The position numbers and the translations under genes are program-made. This document shows positions 21,819 through 30,555 of a stretch of DNA of 64,000 bases, piece after piece. Numbering within the stretch: the first letter of the stretch is position 1; each line of letters opens with the position of its first letter. The notes below the pieces were generated by a model. It was not told the origin of the DNA. It was given only the letters and a program-made list of their open reading frames with translations, and did not search any database. The DNA is from Flagellimonas maritima (GTDB lineage Bacteria > Bacteroidota > Bacteroidia > Flavobacteriales > Flavobacteriaceae), in the NCBI RefSeq assembly GCF_003269425.1, contig NZ_CP030104.1, forward strand, positions 744,001-808,000, read 5' to 3'.

Positions 21819-23255
21819 CTATACTCTAGTTTTACTAGGATTATAATCAGGATTACGTTGGGGAAACCTTGCGTTTAATTCTAGAAGTACTGAATCCATT
21901 GCTTTTTTCATCTCTTGAAACTTTTTTGTCTCCTCTTGGGACAAATCGTTCGATTCAGCAATATCATCCTTTAGATTGTATAGTTCATATATATTCCTTT
22001 CATAGTGAGCTATTATTTTCCAATCACCTTCCCTGTAAGCGGTAGAAGGCTTACCCCCTTGCGGACTATAATGTGGTAAATGCCAAAGAATCCCACGCTT
22101 AGGTAAAGTGCCGCCCTCAAACAAAGGTACAAGGCTGACACCATCGGAAGTTCTTTTTTCAATGCCGACAACTTCCATAAGGGTATTGAAAAAGTCTTGA
22201 CCCACTACCGGTGTTGAATCCAACTTGGCTTCATTGATTGCAGAAGGCCAACGTACCAGCAAAGGTTCGCGAATACCACCTTCATAGACATACCCTTTTC
22301 CTTCCCGAAGCATTCCATTGTCCGTGGGGGGTGTATGTTTTGCGAAGGCAGGGACTTCTTCCACCGACAATCCACCATTGTCAGAAGTGAAGATGACAAT
22401 TGTATTCTCATCAATATTCAGTTCACCAAGCGTCTTTAAAATTCGACCTACATTGATATCAATACTTTCTACCATTGCCGCATAGTGGATATTAGGCAAT
22501 AGGGATTCATCAACGGCACCCCGCTTTTTTCGATATTTTTCAACCAAACTGTCTTTGGCCTCAATGGGTACATGGGGCGAATAGTAATTGAGGCTCATAA
22601 AAAAAGTTGAATCCTTTTTTTTAGTGATATAATCTATAGCTTGATTTGTCAACACATCAGTAAGGTAATCCCCTTCTTTTGAAGTATTTTGAATCTCTGG
22701 TTTTTCACCTGGTGCAAAAAACGGATAGAAAAAGCTCTGCGGAAGTCCATTCCAAGCACCTGCAATGTTCAAATCAAATCCACGATTATCGGGCTTGAAT
22801 TTTCCACCACCAAGGTGCCATTTCCCTATAAAGGCTGTATGATAATTTTTTTCTTTCAACGCTTCAGCAATAGTTTCGAACTCTAAATCCAATTGTTGTG
22901 CGATGGACGGCGTCTGGAGTTTTTGATTAGGCCCTGCAGGATGGTTGCCATGGATGTGCTCCGTAATATTAACTGTGATAGGATGTAATCCTGTTATCAA
23001 GCTTGCCCTCGAAGGGCTGCAAAGTGGTGCTGCAGCATAGGCGTCGGTAAATCGAATACCTTCGGAAGCCAATCTGTCCAGATTTGGTGTCTCAATAAAA
23101 TCATTCCCATAACAGCCCAAGTCATACCACCCAAGGTCATCAGCGACAATCATGATAATGTTTGGATTCTCGGATATTTTTTTTTCACTACACGAGATGA
23201 ATAAACATAAAAACAGTGTCGTTTTCAAAAAAGTCTTGTAGCAACGAATAATCAT
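21819..23255 (-). CDS. S1-family sulfatase
   Basis: The 478-residue product has a lipoprotein leader (CLFISC, Cys22). PNIIMIVADDLGWYDLGCYG, the signature CSPSRAS (Cys79), GKWHLGGG and FTSDNGG place it firmly in S1, close to the many arylsulfatases of marine PULs. It is divergent from the GH43-like gene at 23407, and the 151-base gap contains one copy of the regulon motif, so it is probably induced with the rest of the locus. Its regiospecificity is unknown. Confidence 0.94.
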   Translation of the reverse strand: MIIRCYKTFLKTTLFLCLFISCSEKKISENPNIIMIVADDLGWYDLGCYGNDFIETPNLDRLASEGIRFTDAYAAAPLCSPSRASLITGLHPITVNITEHIHGNHPAGPNQKLQTPSIAQQLDLEFETIAEALKEKNYHTAFIGKWHLGGGKFKPDNRGFDLNIAGAWNGLPQSFFYPFFAPGEKPEIQNTSKEGDYLTDVLTNQAIDYITKKKDSTFFMSLNYYSPHVPIEAKDSLVEKYRKKRGAVDESLLPNIHYAAMVESIDINVGRILKTLGELNIDENTIVIFTSDNGGLSVEEVPAFAKHTPPTDNGMLREGKGYVYEGGIREPLLVRWPSAINEAKLDSTPVVGQDFFNTLMEVVGIEKRTSDGVSLVPLFEGGTLPKRGILWHLPHYSPQGGKPSTAYREGDWKIIAHYERNIYELYNLKDDIAESNDLSQEETKKFQEMKKAMDSVLLELNARFPQRNPDYNPSKTRV

Positions 23256-23313
23256 TATGGACTTTGATTGAGAATGTTACACGGCTAAAAGTAGTGAAGC
23301 GTAAACGAAGTTG

Positions 23314-23360
23314 CATCATGTACTCTCCTGTATCATGGTGTACCATATGCTACAGGATAC
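23314..23360. promoter_or_regulatory. Regulon motif (full site plus partial site) between sulfatase and GH43-like gene
   Basis: On the minus strand 23333-23314 reads ATACAGGAGAGTACATGATG, which differs in one base over its first 18 from the site before the second GH2 at 50798. On the plus strand CTACAGGATAC at 23350-23360 is a partial copy facing the GH43-like gene. Position and orientation suggest control of both divergent genes by the GntR regulator at 42081. Confidence 0.6.
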
Positions 23361-23406
23361 TTTTCAAAGAATAAAGCAGGAATTTTAAAGTCTAAACTCC
23401 TAGACT

Positions 23407-24870
23407 ATGAAAGTTTTATTCAGAAATGTCATCTCGGTATTTCTATGTTTTTATCCTTTGCTTTTGATTGCCCAAAAAATTACTGTGGACAACACTATGC
23501 CCAGATTGGATGAAAAAGGCCAAATTGTAGATGCGCATGACGGTAGAATCATTCAATTTGGTGACCGCTACTATTGGTATGGTACCGCTTACGGCGATAC
23601 GAATGGATTTACCACAAAAAACCAGTATGTATGTTACAGTTCTTCCGATTTAAAGAACTGGAAAAGTCATGGCCCCTTATTGAAAAATCAGCCTATTGGA
23701 GTTCACTATCGTCCTCATGTGATCTATAATAAAACAACAAAGAACTATGTGCTATGGTACAATTGGTACCCCAAATTATGGGATGGTCAGTTCGGAGTGG
23801 CCGTTAGTAAAAACCCAGAGGGGCCATTTACTATTGTGAATGACAACACTTCCATGGCGCATTCTGATATTGGCTTGGGGGACCTGGGGCTCTTTGTAGA
23901 TAAAGACGGTACTGCCTATGTCAGTTACAACACCATTAAAGACCATCAAGTTTCTGTAGAAAAGCTTTCCGATGATTATCTGTCGTCCACTAAAGAGAAT
24001 GGAGGTTTTATAGCCAAGCACATGGAAGCTGGTGCCATGTTTAAGAGGAATGGCAAATATTATCTACTTACAGACTATACTTGTTGCTTTTGCAATTATG
24101 GTTCCGGGGCACGGGTGTATATCTCAGAAAACCCTATGACGAGATATAAACTTAAAGGAAACATAAATCGTTATCCTGGCAAATTTTCAGGTATTTTGAA
24201 TGATGGTATTGACACCGGTACGCTATACGAAACCTTAGCTAAGCATGGGGATGCCTTCGATGCTGTGGAAATTAGGCTTGAAAAAAATGTAAGAGTAAAT
24301 GCCTTGAATATTCACTTGTTCACTGGTAATCGCCGGGAGAATTGTGGCGATGTGAGCAATCCACGAGTGCATCCTAAAATAGAGGTTCCTTCTTTCAAGG
24401 TTTTCAAAAAAGCAGATGGCGAATGGTCTGAGATGAAAATCACCTCGCAAAACATTCAGAAAAGTACGTTAAAGAACGGGCTAACGTTAACATTGGAAAC
24501 CACAGAAGCCAATCACCTTAAAATTCAACCATTCACTATCGATTATTCCTTTGATGAAGTATATGTTAATGAGGTGGAAATCATGCAAAAAGACAACCAT
24601 AAAACTAAACGGGATGATTTTGAGGTCTTTATAACTGGTAAAAAAATCAGGCCACAACCTATTATTCCCGCACAACAGACCTACGTTATGAAATTGAATA
24701 CGGATAAAGGTGAAGAATTTATATGGATGGGTGATCTATGGGGTTCGGCTTCAGATAACATTAAGGGGCATGATTACCAATATTGGAGCAAACCTTTGGA
24801 ATTTTACGAGGATGGCTCAATTAAACCTATGAAGTGGCAGCACACCTGGTCGGTAGAAGCCAAAAAATAA
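23407..24870 (+). CDS. GH43-like secreted glycoside hydrolase
   Basis: The 487-residue product has a signal peptide (hydrophobic segment to LLLIAQ). A five-bladed propeller domain follows, with IVDAHDGRIIQFGDRYYWYG, YVCYSSSDLKNWK, RPHVIYN and GLFVDKDGTAYVSY, as in GH43 enzymes. The C-terminal part (about 270-487) resembles a jelly-roll module. The overall pattern recalls the exo-beta-1,3-galactanase-like subfamilies, but where those usually read ERPK this protein reads YRPH, so the acid residue may differ. It ends 3 bases from the convergent rhaT gene. Family fair, substrate open. Confidence 0.75.
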   Translation: MKVLFRNVISVFLCFYPLLLIAQKITVDNTMPRLDEKGQIVDAHDGRIIQFGDRYYWYGTAYGDTNGFTTKNQYVCYSSSDLKNWKSHGPLLKNQPIGVHYRPHVIYNKTTKNYVLWYNWYPKLWDGQFGVAVSKNPEGPFTIVNDNTSMAHSDIGLGDLGLFVDKDGTAYVSYNTIKDHQVSVEKLSDDYLSSTKENGGFIAKHMEAGAMFKRNGKYYLLTDYTCCFCNYGSGARVYISENPMTRYKLKGNINRYPGKFSGILNDGIDTGTLYETLAKHGDAFDAVEIRLEKNVRVNALNIHLFTGNRRENCGDVSNPRVHPKIEVPSFKVFKKADGEWSEMKITSQNIQKSTLKNGLTLTLETTEANHLKIQPFTIDYSFDEVYVNEVEIMQKDNHKTKRDDFEVFITGKKIRPQPIIPAQQTYVMKLNTDKGEEFIWMGDLWGSASDNIKGHDYQYWSKPLEFYEDGSIKPMKWQHTWSVEAKK

Positions 24871-24873
24871 AGG

Positions 24874-25911
24874 CTAGGTCAACTGGTTCCCAATACCGAT
24901 TACGATTGTGGAAACAATCAATATGGCTAGGCCAACGCTCAATATCAGAGTGGCTTTTTTGCTTACGCCCTTCCACTCTTTGGTGATTAAGCCCCACATT
25001 GTACTAAAAATGATAATAAAAGCCATATGCAATGTCCAACTGGCAAAATCATGCTCACTCATTTGTGTGGTTCCCATACCGTAAAACATGAATTGACAAT
25101 ACCAAGTGCTGCCTGCAACGGCGGCGAAAAAATAGTTTATTTTTAATGGTGTTGTCTTGTTACTATAATCTTTATAGCTCTTCTTTTTAATATTCAAATA
25201 GCCACACCAAATCAAATTGGAAGTAAACCCCCCTGCAAGGATAACAATAAAAACAGGGCCGTTTTGCCATAAGACCGGAGCATTGTTCTGAATGGCCAGT
25301 TCCGAGATGTGGCTTCCCGCGGCAATCCCAAAAGCAAAGCAAGCACTCATTATACCGGCAAACATGGCGACGATAATTCCTTTTTTGAGGTTGAATTCTT
25401 TAACACCCTTTTGTTTTTCTTCATCAGATAGTTCTCTGTCCTTCAGAATCCCAGCCCTGCCGCAAATCACGATTCCGACAAGACAAATACCAATTCCTAT
25501 TAACACTACCTGGCCTGAAGTGGTTTGCAAAAGCGAATTAAATTTCCCTTCATGGATAGGAGGTATTAAGGTTCCAAAAGCTGCTGTAAGTCCCAAAGCC
25601 AGTGCCATCCCCAAAGACATTCCCAAATAACGCATGGTCATTCCAAAGGTCAACCCCCCAATTCCCCAAAGCACTCCAAATAAATAGGTCCAAAACAGCG
25701 TAGAAAATTCCGCTTTGGATAAAATAGTCAGAGTTTCCGGTACTGTAAGCAAGGAAACCACCCATGGAACGATCAACCAAGCAAAAAAGCCATTGACTAG
25801 CCAACCACTTTCCCAAGACCATCCTTTAATTTTTTTAATAGGAAGGTAGAAAGAGCCCGCAGCAAAACCTCCGATGGCATGAAAAACTATGCCTAATACT
25901 GAATTTATCAT
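24874..25911 (-). CDS. rhaT: L-rhamnose/proton symporter
   Basis: The 345-residue protein has ten hydrophobic segments. It shows the RhaT features GSFYLPIKKIKGWSWESGW near the N-terminus, GMTMRYLGMSLGMALALG in the middle, and WYCQFMFYGMG with SWTLHMAFII near the C-terminus. It imports L-rhamnose across the inner membrane. It lies 36 bases after an isomerase-like gene and downstream of the rhamnosidase gene, so release, uptake and first step sit together. Only 3 bases separate its stop from that of the convergent GH43-like gene. Confidence 0.95.
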   Translation of the reverse strand: MINSVLGIVFHAIGGFAAGSFYLPIKKIKGWSWESGWLVNGFFAWLIVPWVVSLLTVPETLTILSKAEFSTLFWTYLFGVLWGIGGLTFGMTMRYLGMSLGMALALGLTAAFGTLIPPIHEGKFNSLLQTTSGQVVLIGIGICLVGIVICGRAGILKDRELSDEEKQKGVKEFNLKKGIIVAMFAGIMSACFAFGIAAGSHISELAIQNNAPVLWQNGPVFIVILAGGFTSNLIWCGYLNIKKKSYKDYSNKTTPLKINYFFAAVAGSTWYCQFMFYGMGTTQMSEHDFASWTLHMAFIIIFSTMWGLITKEWKGVSKKATLILSVGLAILIVSTIVIGIGNQLT

Positions 25912-25947
25912 GAAATGATATATATGAAGCGATAGGTTCCCGTACCC

Positions 25948-27363
25948 TTAACAAATGGTGACATGTCTGACGCTTAACAAATTCGCAATTTTGCCAATGG
26001 TTGAAGATTTATGCCCTACGCCTATTGCACAATGATGTGATGGCCCGGCCATTGACCATTGATTTATAAAATCCCTTATGGAAATTGGAAACCTGTATCG
26101 AGAATTTGTATTTCCGATCTGCAGTGTTAGGCCATCAACGGATTCGCCTTCTGCGGTCAACAAATAGATTTCTCCTATCCTGTTTTGGCATACTGACAGC
26201 AGTGTTACGGGACCACTGGCAACTTTCATCTGAATGGACAATCCTTTACCTGGCTTTCCATGGTATACAGGTACAGGGACCAATCCAACTTTCCCTTCAG
26301 CTATGGTAAAATGTGCAGGGCCATCATGCCCAAGGAGAATGACATCATCTTCAAAATCCATCGCATAAAACTCTGAAAAAGAGCCTCCGGCTCTTAGAAT
26401 ATCCATAATTTTCATGGCCTGAACATTCTTGATTTCCAACTCTCCAGCAACAGGTATATTTTTTCCTGTAAGGGCAGTAAAACCCGGAATCAAGGAAGTG
26501 ACAACATCTTCATAACCAGGGTCTCCATCTCCTTCATAATAATATGCCAATGAGCCAAGTTGAAACTTCTCCACTAGCTTATCCAACGCTACCGATGTTT
26601 GTGCCGCCCGTTTCAATTCGTAATAATCGCAATCCTTTGATACTTTAAACAGTGTATTGAACTCCTCTATTTTTTGGCTTATTTCTTCATTCGAGACCTG
26701 TTCCCGTAGATTTTTCAACGTGCCAAACTCCAAAATCTCAAAGTGGTTTCCAAAAACAACAGCCTGTTGGGTCAAATCACTATAGACGTCCAACATGCCA
26801 TTATAATAGTGCCCTAAAACTCCTACACGAGTGTTGCTCATGGTTTTGACAACCATAACGGCATCAACATATTCCTTGATTTCATTCCACACATAATTTT
26901 CCTCCAAATAACCAGAAACCAGGTAAAAGTCAATACGAGCCCTATTAAATACGCTTGAGATCTCCGGGACAACGCAACTTTGGCAATAGGCCAACCATTC
27001 ACCTGTCATTTTACCCCTATCTCCCATCGCATTGATTTTTTTGTAATCAATGGCTTTTTCTGGTTGAAGGTTAAGCACTATGATCGGTACCTTGGTCTTT
27101 TGCACTACGGGCAACACGTTATGGGAAAGCGCGTAGGTAGAAATGAACAGAAAAATACAGTCAACATCACTTTTATTAAAAAGAGTAGCTGCAGCATTTG
27201 CTTTGTAAGGATTATCAACCATTCCAGCATCAATGACTTCTACTTCAAACCCTTCAATTCTCTTCTTTATGATATTCTGATATCCAATCAATCGTTCTCG
27301 TAACCCTTCAAACTGCCCCCAGTACGTATCCAAGCCAATACCAAATAATCCTGTTTTAATCAT
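25948..27363 (-). CDS. L-arabinose/L-fucose isomerase-family protein
   Basis: The 471-residue cytoplasmic protein starts KTGLFGIGLDTYWGQFEGLR and contains VPIIVLNLQPEKAIDY, VGVLGHYYNGMLD and YYYEGDGDPGYEDV, typical of the arabinose-isomerase-like group common in Bacteroidota. The metal-ligand His/Glu pattern looks present (SHHCAIGVGH near the C-terminus). It lies between GH78 and rhaT, although a dedicated rhamnose isomerase exists at 45484. It may isomerise another deoxy- or pentose sugar of the polymer, or have a sensing or epimerising role. The exact reaction is not known. Confidence 0.8.
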   Translation of the reverse strand: MIKTGLFGIGLDTYWGQFEGLRERLIGYQNIIKKRIEGFEVEVIDAGMVDNPYKANAAATLFNKSDVDCIFLFISTYALSHNVLPVVQKTKVPIIVLNLQPEKAIDYKKINAMGDRGKMTGEWLAYCQSCVVPEISSVFNRARIDFYLVSGYLEENYVWNEIKEYVDAVMVVKTMSNTRVGVLGHYYNGMLDVYSDLTQQAVVFGNHFEILEFGTLKNLREQVSNEEISQKIEEFNTLFKVSKDCDYYELKRAAQTSVALDKLVEKFQLGSLAYYYEGDGDPGYEDVVTSLIPGFTALTGKNIPVAGELEIKNVQAMKIMDILRAGGSFSEFYAMDFEDDVILLGHDGPAHFTIAEGKVGLVPVPVYHGKPGKGLSIQMKVASGPVTLLSVCQNRIGEIYLLTAEGESVDGLTLQIGNTNSRYRFPISIRDFINQWSMAGPSHHCAIGVGHKSSTIGKIANLLSVRHVTIC

Positions 27364-27413
27364 TACGAATAGTCTACTTAATATATAATCTGAAAACTTC
27401 CTATTTAAATCTT

Positions 27414-29717
27414 TTATTCTGTTGCTTCAACTTTGTAATAGCCTGAATCAATTTCGAATAATTTAAAACCTTCTTTTTCGGTATAAATCACTTCCGTTTC
27501 ATTTATCTTTATGTCTTTGTATTTCGAGGGAATATAAACCTTTGCTTTTGTTTCTGCTGGAACTTCCATAATCAGCTGATACGTTTCTTCATTTTTCACC
27601 TCTACCTTAATGGTTCCCTTTACTGTAGGAACCACAGCGGAGATATGTTTTAAAAAACCTAGTTGTGGTCTAATCAGAAAGGTTTCCCATCCCGGCGATG
27701 TAGGTGCTATGCCCGCTACATACTGATATAACAAAGTAAGGCCTCCACCACTCCATGCGTGGTTGGTGGTCCCTCCACCATAGCCTTCTGCTCCAATACC
27801 CCACCCTTCCCAAAGAGTCGTATAGGTGGTATCCAACACCATTTTTGAGAACCGTTCTTTCATTCGTTGTAGCGCATACTCTGGATAGCCCATTTGAAAC
27901 AATGCTTCCAACACATACTTTTCCATATAGGGACTAGCGTGTTTTTCCTTTTGAAGGACCTTATAAATAGCTTTATACTTGTCGGCATCTACTAACCCTG
28001 CGACCACGGCCAACCCTTGGGAACGGTCGTCCGTTTCTCCTTTGTAATTTGCCGATCTGTAATGATCGCCTCTCCAGAAGGTTTCATTAAAGGATTTCTT
28101 AAAACGTTTCATCTCTTTTCGAACACTATCTGCTTCTGTCTTATTGCCCAAAGCTTCCGCCATGTTCGCATATCCCTTTAAGGCCATGAAAAATTGGGTG
28201 TTTTGGATTATTGGCATGTCCTTGTTCTCTCCCCAGTCACCTAAGTTCCAACCACCTTGCCTTTCTTTGACAACACCTTCTTTCGTGTACTTCCACACAG
28301 AAAGATAGCGTTTTACTGGTGTGTAAATCTGTGCTATGGTCTCCAAGTCACCGGTATTCAGATAATAGTTCCAAAAACCATAATGTCCCACGCTGGATAA
28401 CATCTGTCCGGGCAATTCTTGATCCCAGATTCCCGTGGGAATTGGAGAGAAAATAGTGCTGTCGGGGCGTTGCCAGTTCATCAGTTCCAGCATTCCTTTT
28501 CGCATCAATGCATCTGATGAACGACTTAGCGCATAAAAGGCTTCGCCACTTTCCAATACTACATCGCCCCACCATTGGGCACGTTCGCGACCAGGGGTGT
28601 CCATATAATTGTCTCGCATAGTTACATACAAGGTACGTACTGCTTTCTTGCACATTTGATTATAAAAATCATCATCCACCAAAATGCTTCCTGCGAATTC
28701 GGTGTCATATCCGGTTTCGCGATATTTTAAATCAAGAACTTCAACCCCCCTGGGAATCACATGGTACATTACATGCCCATTGATCCAACCCAATGACTCA
28801 TAGGTTTGTTCGCCTTCTTCTGATATGTACTCTGCTCGCATATTGTATTCCGAGCCTCCTTTATAGTTATCAGTGAGCATGGTAATTCTTTCACCTGCTT
28901 TTGCATTGATACTGAGATAAGGGGTGAAATGACCATTGTAAGGCAGCGTGCACGTGATAGTATCCCCAGTGCTAACAAAAGGAAAGTTCATTTCATTTTT
29001 GTAGGCTTTTAAACCTGAATCCTTCCAAAAAGGAATTGGTCGTTTTACCAGGCTGTTCCAAGGCTCGGTTATTCCTGTTCCAAGTATTTTTGCAGAAGGC
29101 CAATTATTGTCATCAAATCCAGGATTCACCCATTCCGAGATATCTTTCCGCGCATCAAAAACTACATTGGATTCGGGCAACCGCCAGTTAGGTTGGGGGT
29201 CCTCACTTTCCGAAATATAGGCAGAGTGGGGTATTGCTTTCCAAGTATCGTCAGTTTGAACCATCAACTGATTGTTTTGATACAATTCGCCCATCATTCC
29301 AACTTGACCACTTGATTTATGAGTCATGCCCTCTTTACCAAAGTACCAAAGTAGTACTGCCAAAGTATTTTCTCCCTTTTGTAATTTTCCCGTAAGGTCT
29401 ACTTCATCATAATAGGTATCATTTGGAGTAGGTCCGCGTTTTAATCCTCCCTCAAAAACAATCATTTCACCATTAAGGTAAAGCCAGTATTTGGAATCCA
29501 CTGCGATGCGCAAAATTGTGGGAGTCTCTGTATTTTCGACGGAAAATTGCTTTCGAAAAGCAATCCATACGTTTTTATCCGCTAGGGAATCTTTGGCAGT
29601 AATCCAGTTTGCTTGCCACTCTTTAGCATCTGAGTTTTGGAAAGCATTGGCCTGTGGGGAGTAATCTCCTTTGCAAGATGCTAAATATATAGACAGGAGC
29701 ATTAAGTACCATTTCAT
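27414..29717 (-). CDS. Alpha-L-rhamnosidase, GH78 lipoprotein
   Basis: The 767-residue product has a short leader with lipobox (YLASC, Cys15). Two beta-sandwich regions (about 30-340) precede an (alpha/alpha)6 catalytic domain (about 345-690) and a C-terminal sandwich. MDTPGRERAQWWGD (residues 372-385) carries the acid region and TTLWEGWG (Glu637) the likely base of inverting GH78 enzymes. It would cut terminal alpha-L-rhamnose from oligosaccharides. It lies upstream of the isomerase-like gene (50 bases) and rhaT, and is the strongest direct evidence for rhamnose in the target polymer. Confidence 0.92.
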   Translation of the reverse strand: MKWYLMLLSIYLASCKGDYSPQANAFQNSDAKEWQANWITAKDSLADKNVWIAFRKQFSVENTETPTILRIAVDSKYWLYLNGEMIVFEGGLKRGPTPNDTYYDEVDLTGKLQKGENTLAVLLWYFGKEGMTHKSSGQVGMMGELYQNNQLMVQTDDTWKAIPHSAYISESEDPQPNWRLPESNVVFDARKDISEWVNPGFDDNNWPSAKILGTGITEPWNSLVKRPIPFWKDSGLKAYKNEMNFPFVSTGDTITCTLPYNGHFTPYLSINAKAGERITMLTDNYKGGSEYNMRAEYISEEGEQTYESLGWINGHVMYHVIPRGVEVLDLKYRETGYDTEFAGSILVDDDFYNQMCKKAVRTLYVTMRDNYMDTPGRERAQWWGDVVLESGEAFYALSRSSDALMRKGMLELMNWQRPDSTIFSPIPTGIWDQELPGQMLSSVGHYGFWNYYLNTGDLETIAQIYTPVKRYLSVWKYTKEGVVKERQGGWNLGDWGENKDMPIIQNTQFFMALKGYANMAEALGNKTEADSVRKEMKRFKKSFNETFWRGDHYRSANYKGETDDRSQGLAVVAGLVDADKYKAIYKVLQKEKHASPYMEKYVLEALFQMGYPEYALQRMKERFSKMVLDTTYTTLWEGWGIGAEGYGGGTTNHAWSGGGLTLLYQYVAGIAPTSPGWETFLIRPQLGFLKHISAVVPTVKGTIKVEVKNEETYQLIMEVPAETKAKVYIPSKYKDIKINETEVIYTEKEGFKLFEIDSGYYKVEATE

Positions 29718-29820
29718 AATATGTAGTTATTAATAAGATGCTATTGCAATTTATTTGATATGTCTGATTCAACTATCTTGAGGTGTCCTTGTGATGACCA
29801 AAATTCCTTTCTTACTTCTA

Positions 29821-30522
29821 CTACTTTAGAAAGAAGGTCAATACCTCTTTCATGAAAATTTTACTGTCCTTACCCCAATAATTAGTATTTTCTGGTTTTG
29901 TCCCGGTCAATCTCTTTCCACTTGGTGTTCCCATTAATAGAGCTGCCATTCCGTCTGCCATGATTATGATTTTTCACCCAGCGTCTAATTCCACGTAAGC
30001 ACTGTGGACAAAATCCCCTTCCATCAATACTTTACTTATGGCCGTCCCCCCAATAACAGCACGGCCTCCACTGTAAGGTATCTCCCTTTGGTTGGCACAA
30101 ATATTGCTCCTAGGTGCCATGGCACCACAATTGTGAAGGTAAGGAAGATCATATTCAGTGACTTCAATACCAAATGATGAGATAACATCGTTGATGCGGT
30201 TGAAGGGTGTTCTTTTTCCTTCATCAAAAACCAATAACAATGACCCTCCTGAATTCAAAAAATCCACAATTGCCATCTTTTCGGACACATTCAATTTAGT
30301 TTTAGGAAACAATAGGAGCAACCCATAAGCTTTACTCAATGTTGTGCTTGATATTTCTTTGGTATTGACAACTATTTTAGCAGTGTCGGAAAGTAACTCC
30401 GAATACTCCTTACTTAGGTCATAGTGATTGTGATATGTATCATATACCAAAACCTTCCCTGGTTGTCCGAACAAAGCGTTGGAGGTAAAAATCAATACAA
30501 TAAAGTGAAAGCTTGATATCAT
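29821..30522 (-). pseudogene. Secreted DUF4350/ThuA-like protein gene with an in-frame TGA
   Basis: The gene starts at 30522 with a signal peptide (to LFGQ) and reads KVLVYDTYHNHYDL, GLLLLFPKTKLNVSEKMAIV and LLLVFDEGKRTPFN, as in glutamine-amidotransferase-like domains that hold no obvious catalytic triad. A TGA at 29976-29974 ends it after 182 residues. The same frame continues for another 50 codons (MADGMAALLMGTP, SGKRLTGTKPENTNYWG) to a TAG at 29821. The readable tail indicates a recent nonsense mutation or sequencing error. Function unknown; it sits between GH2 and GH78. Confidence 0.7.
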
Positions 30523-30555
30523 AAATAGTTTTCATTAAATATGTTCTAATATTGT

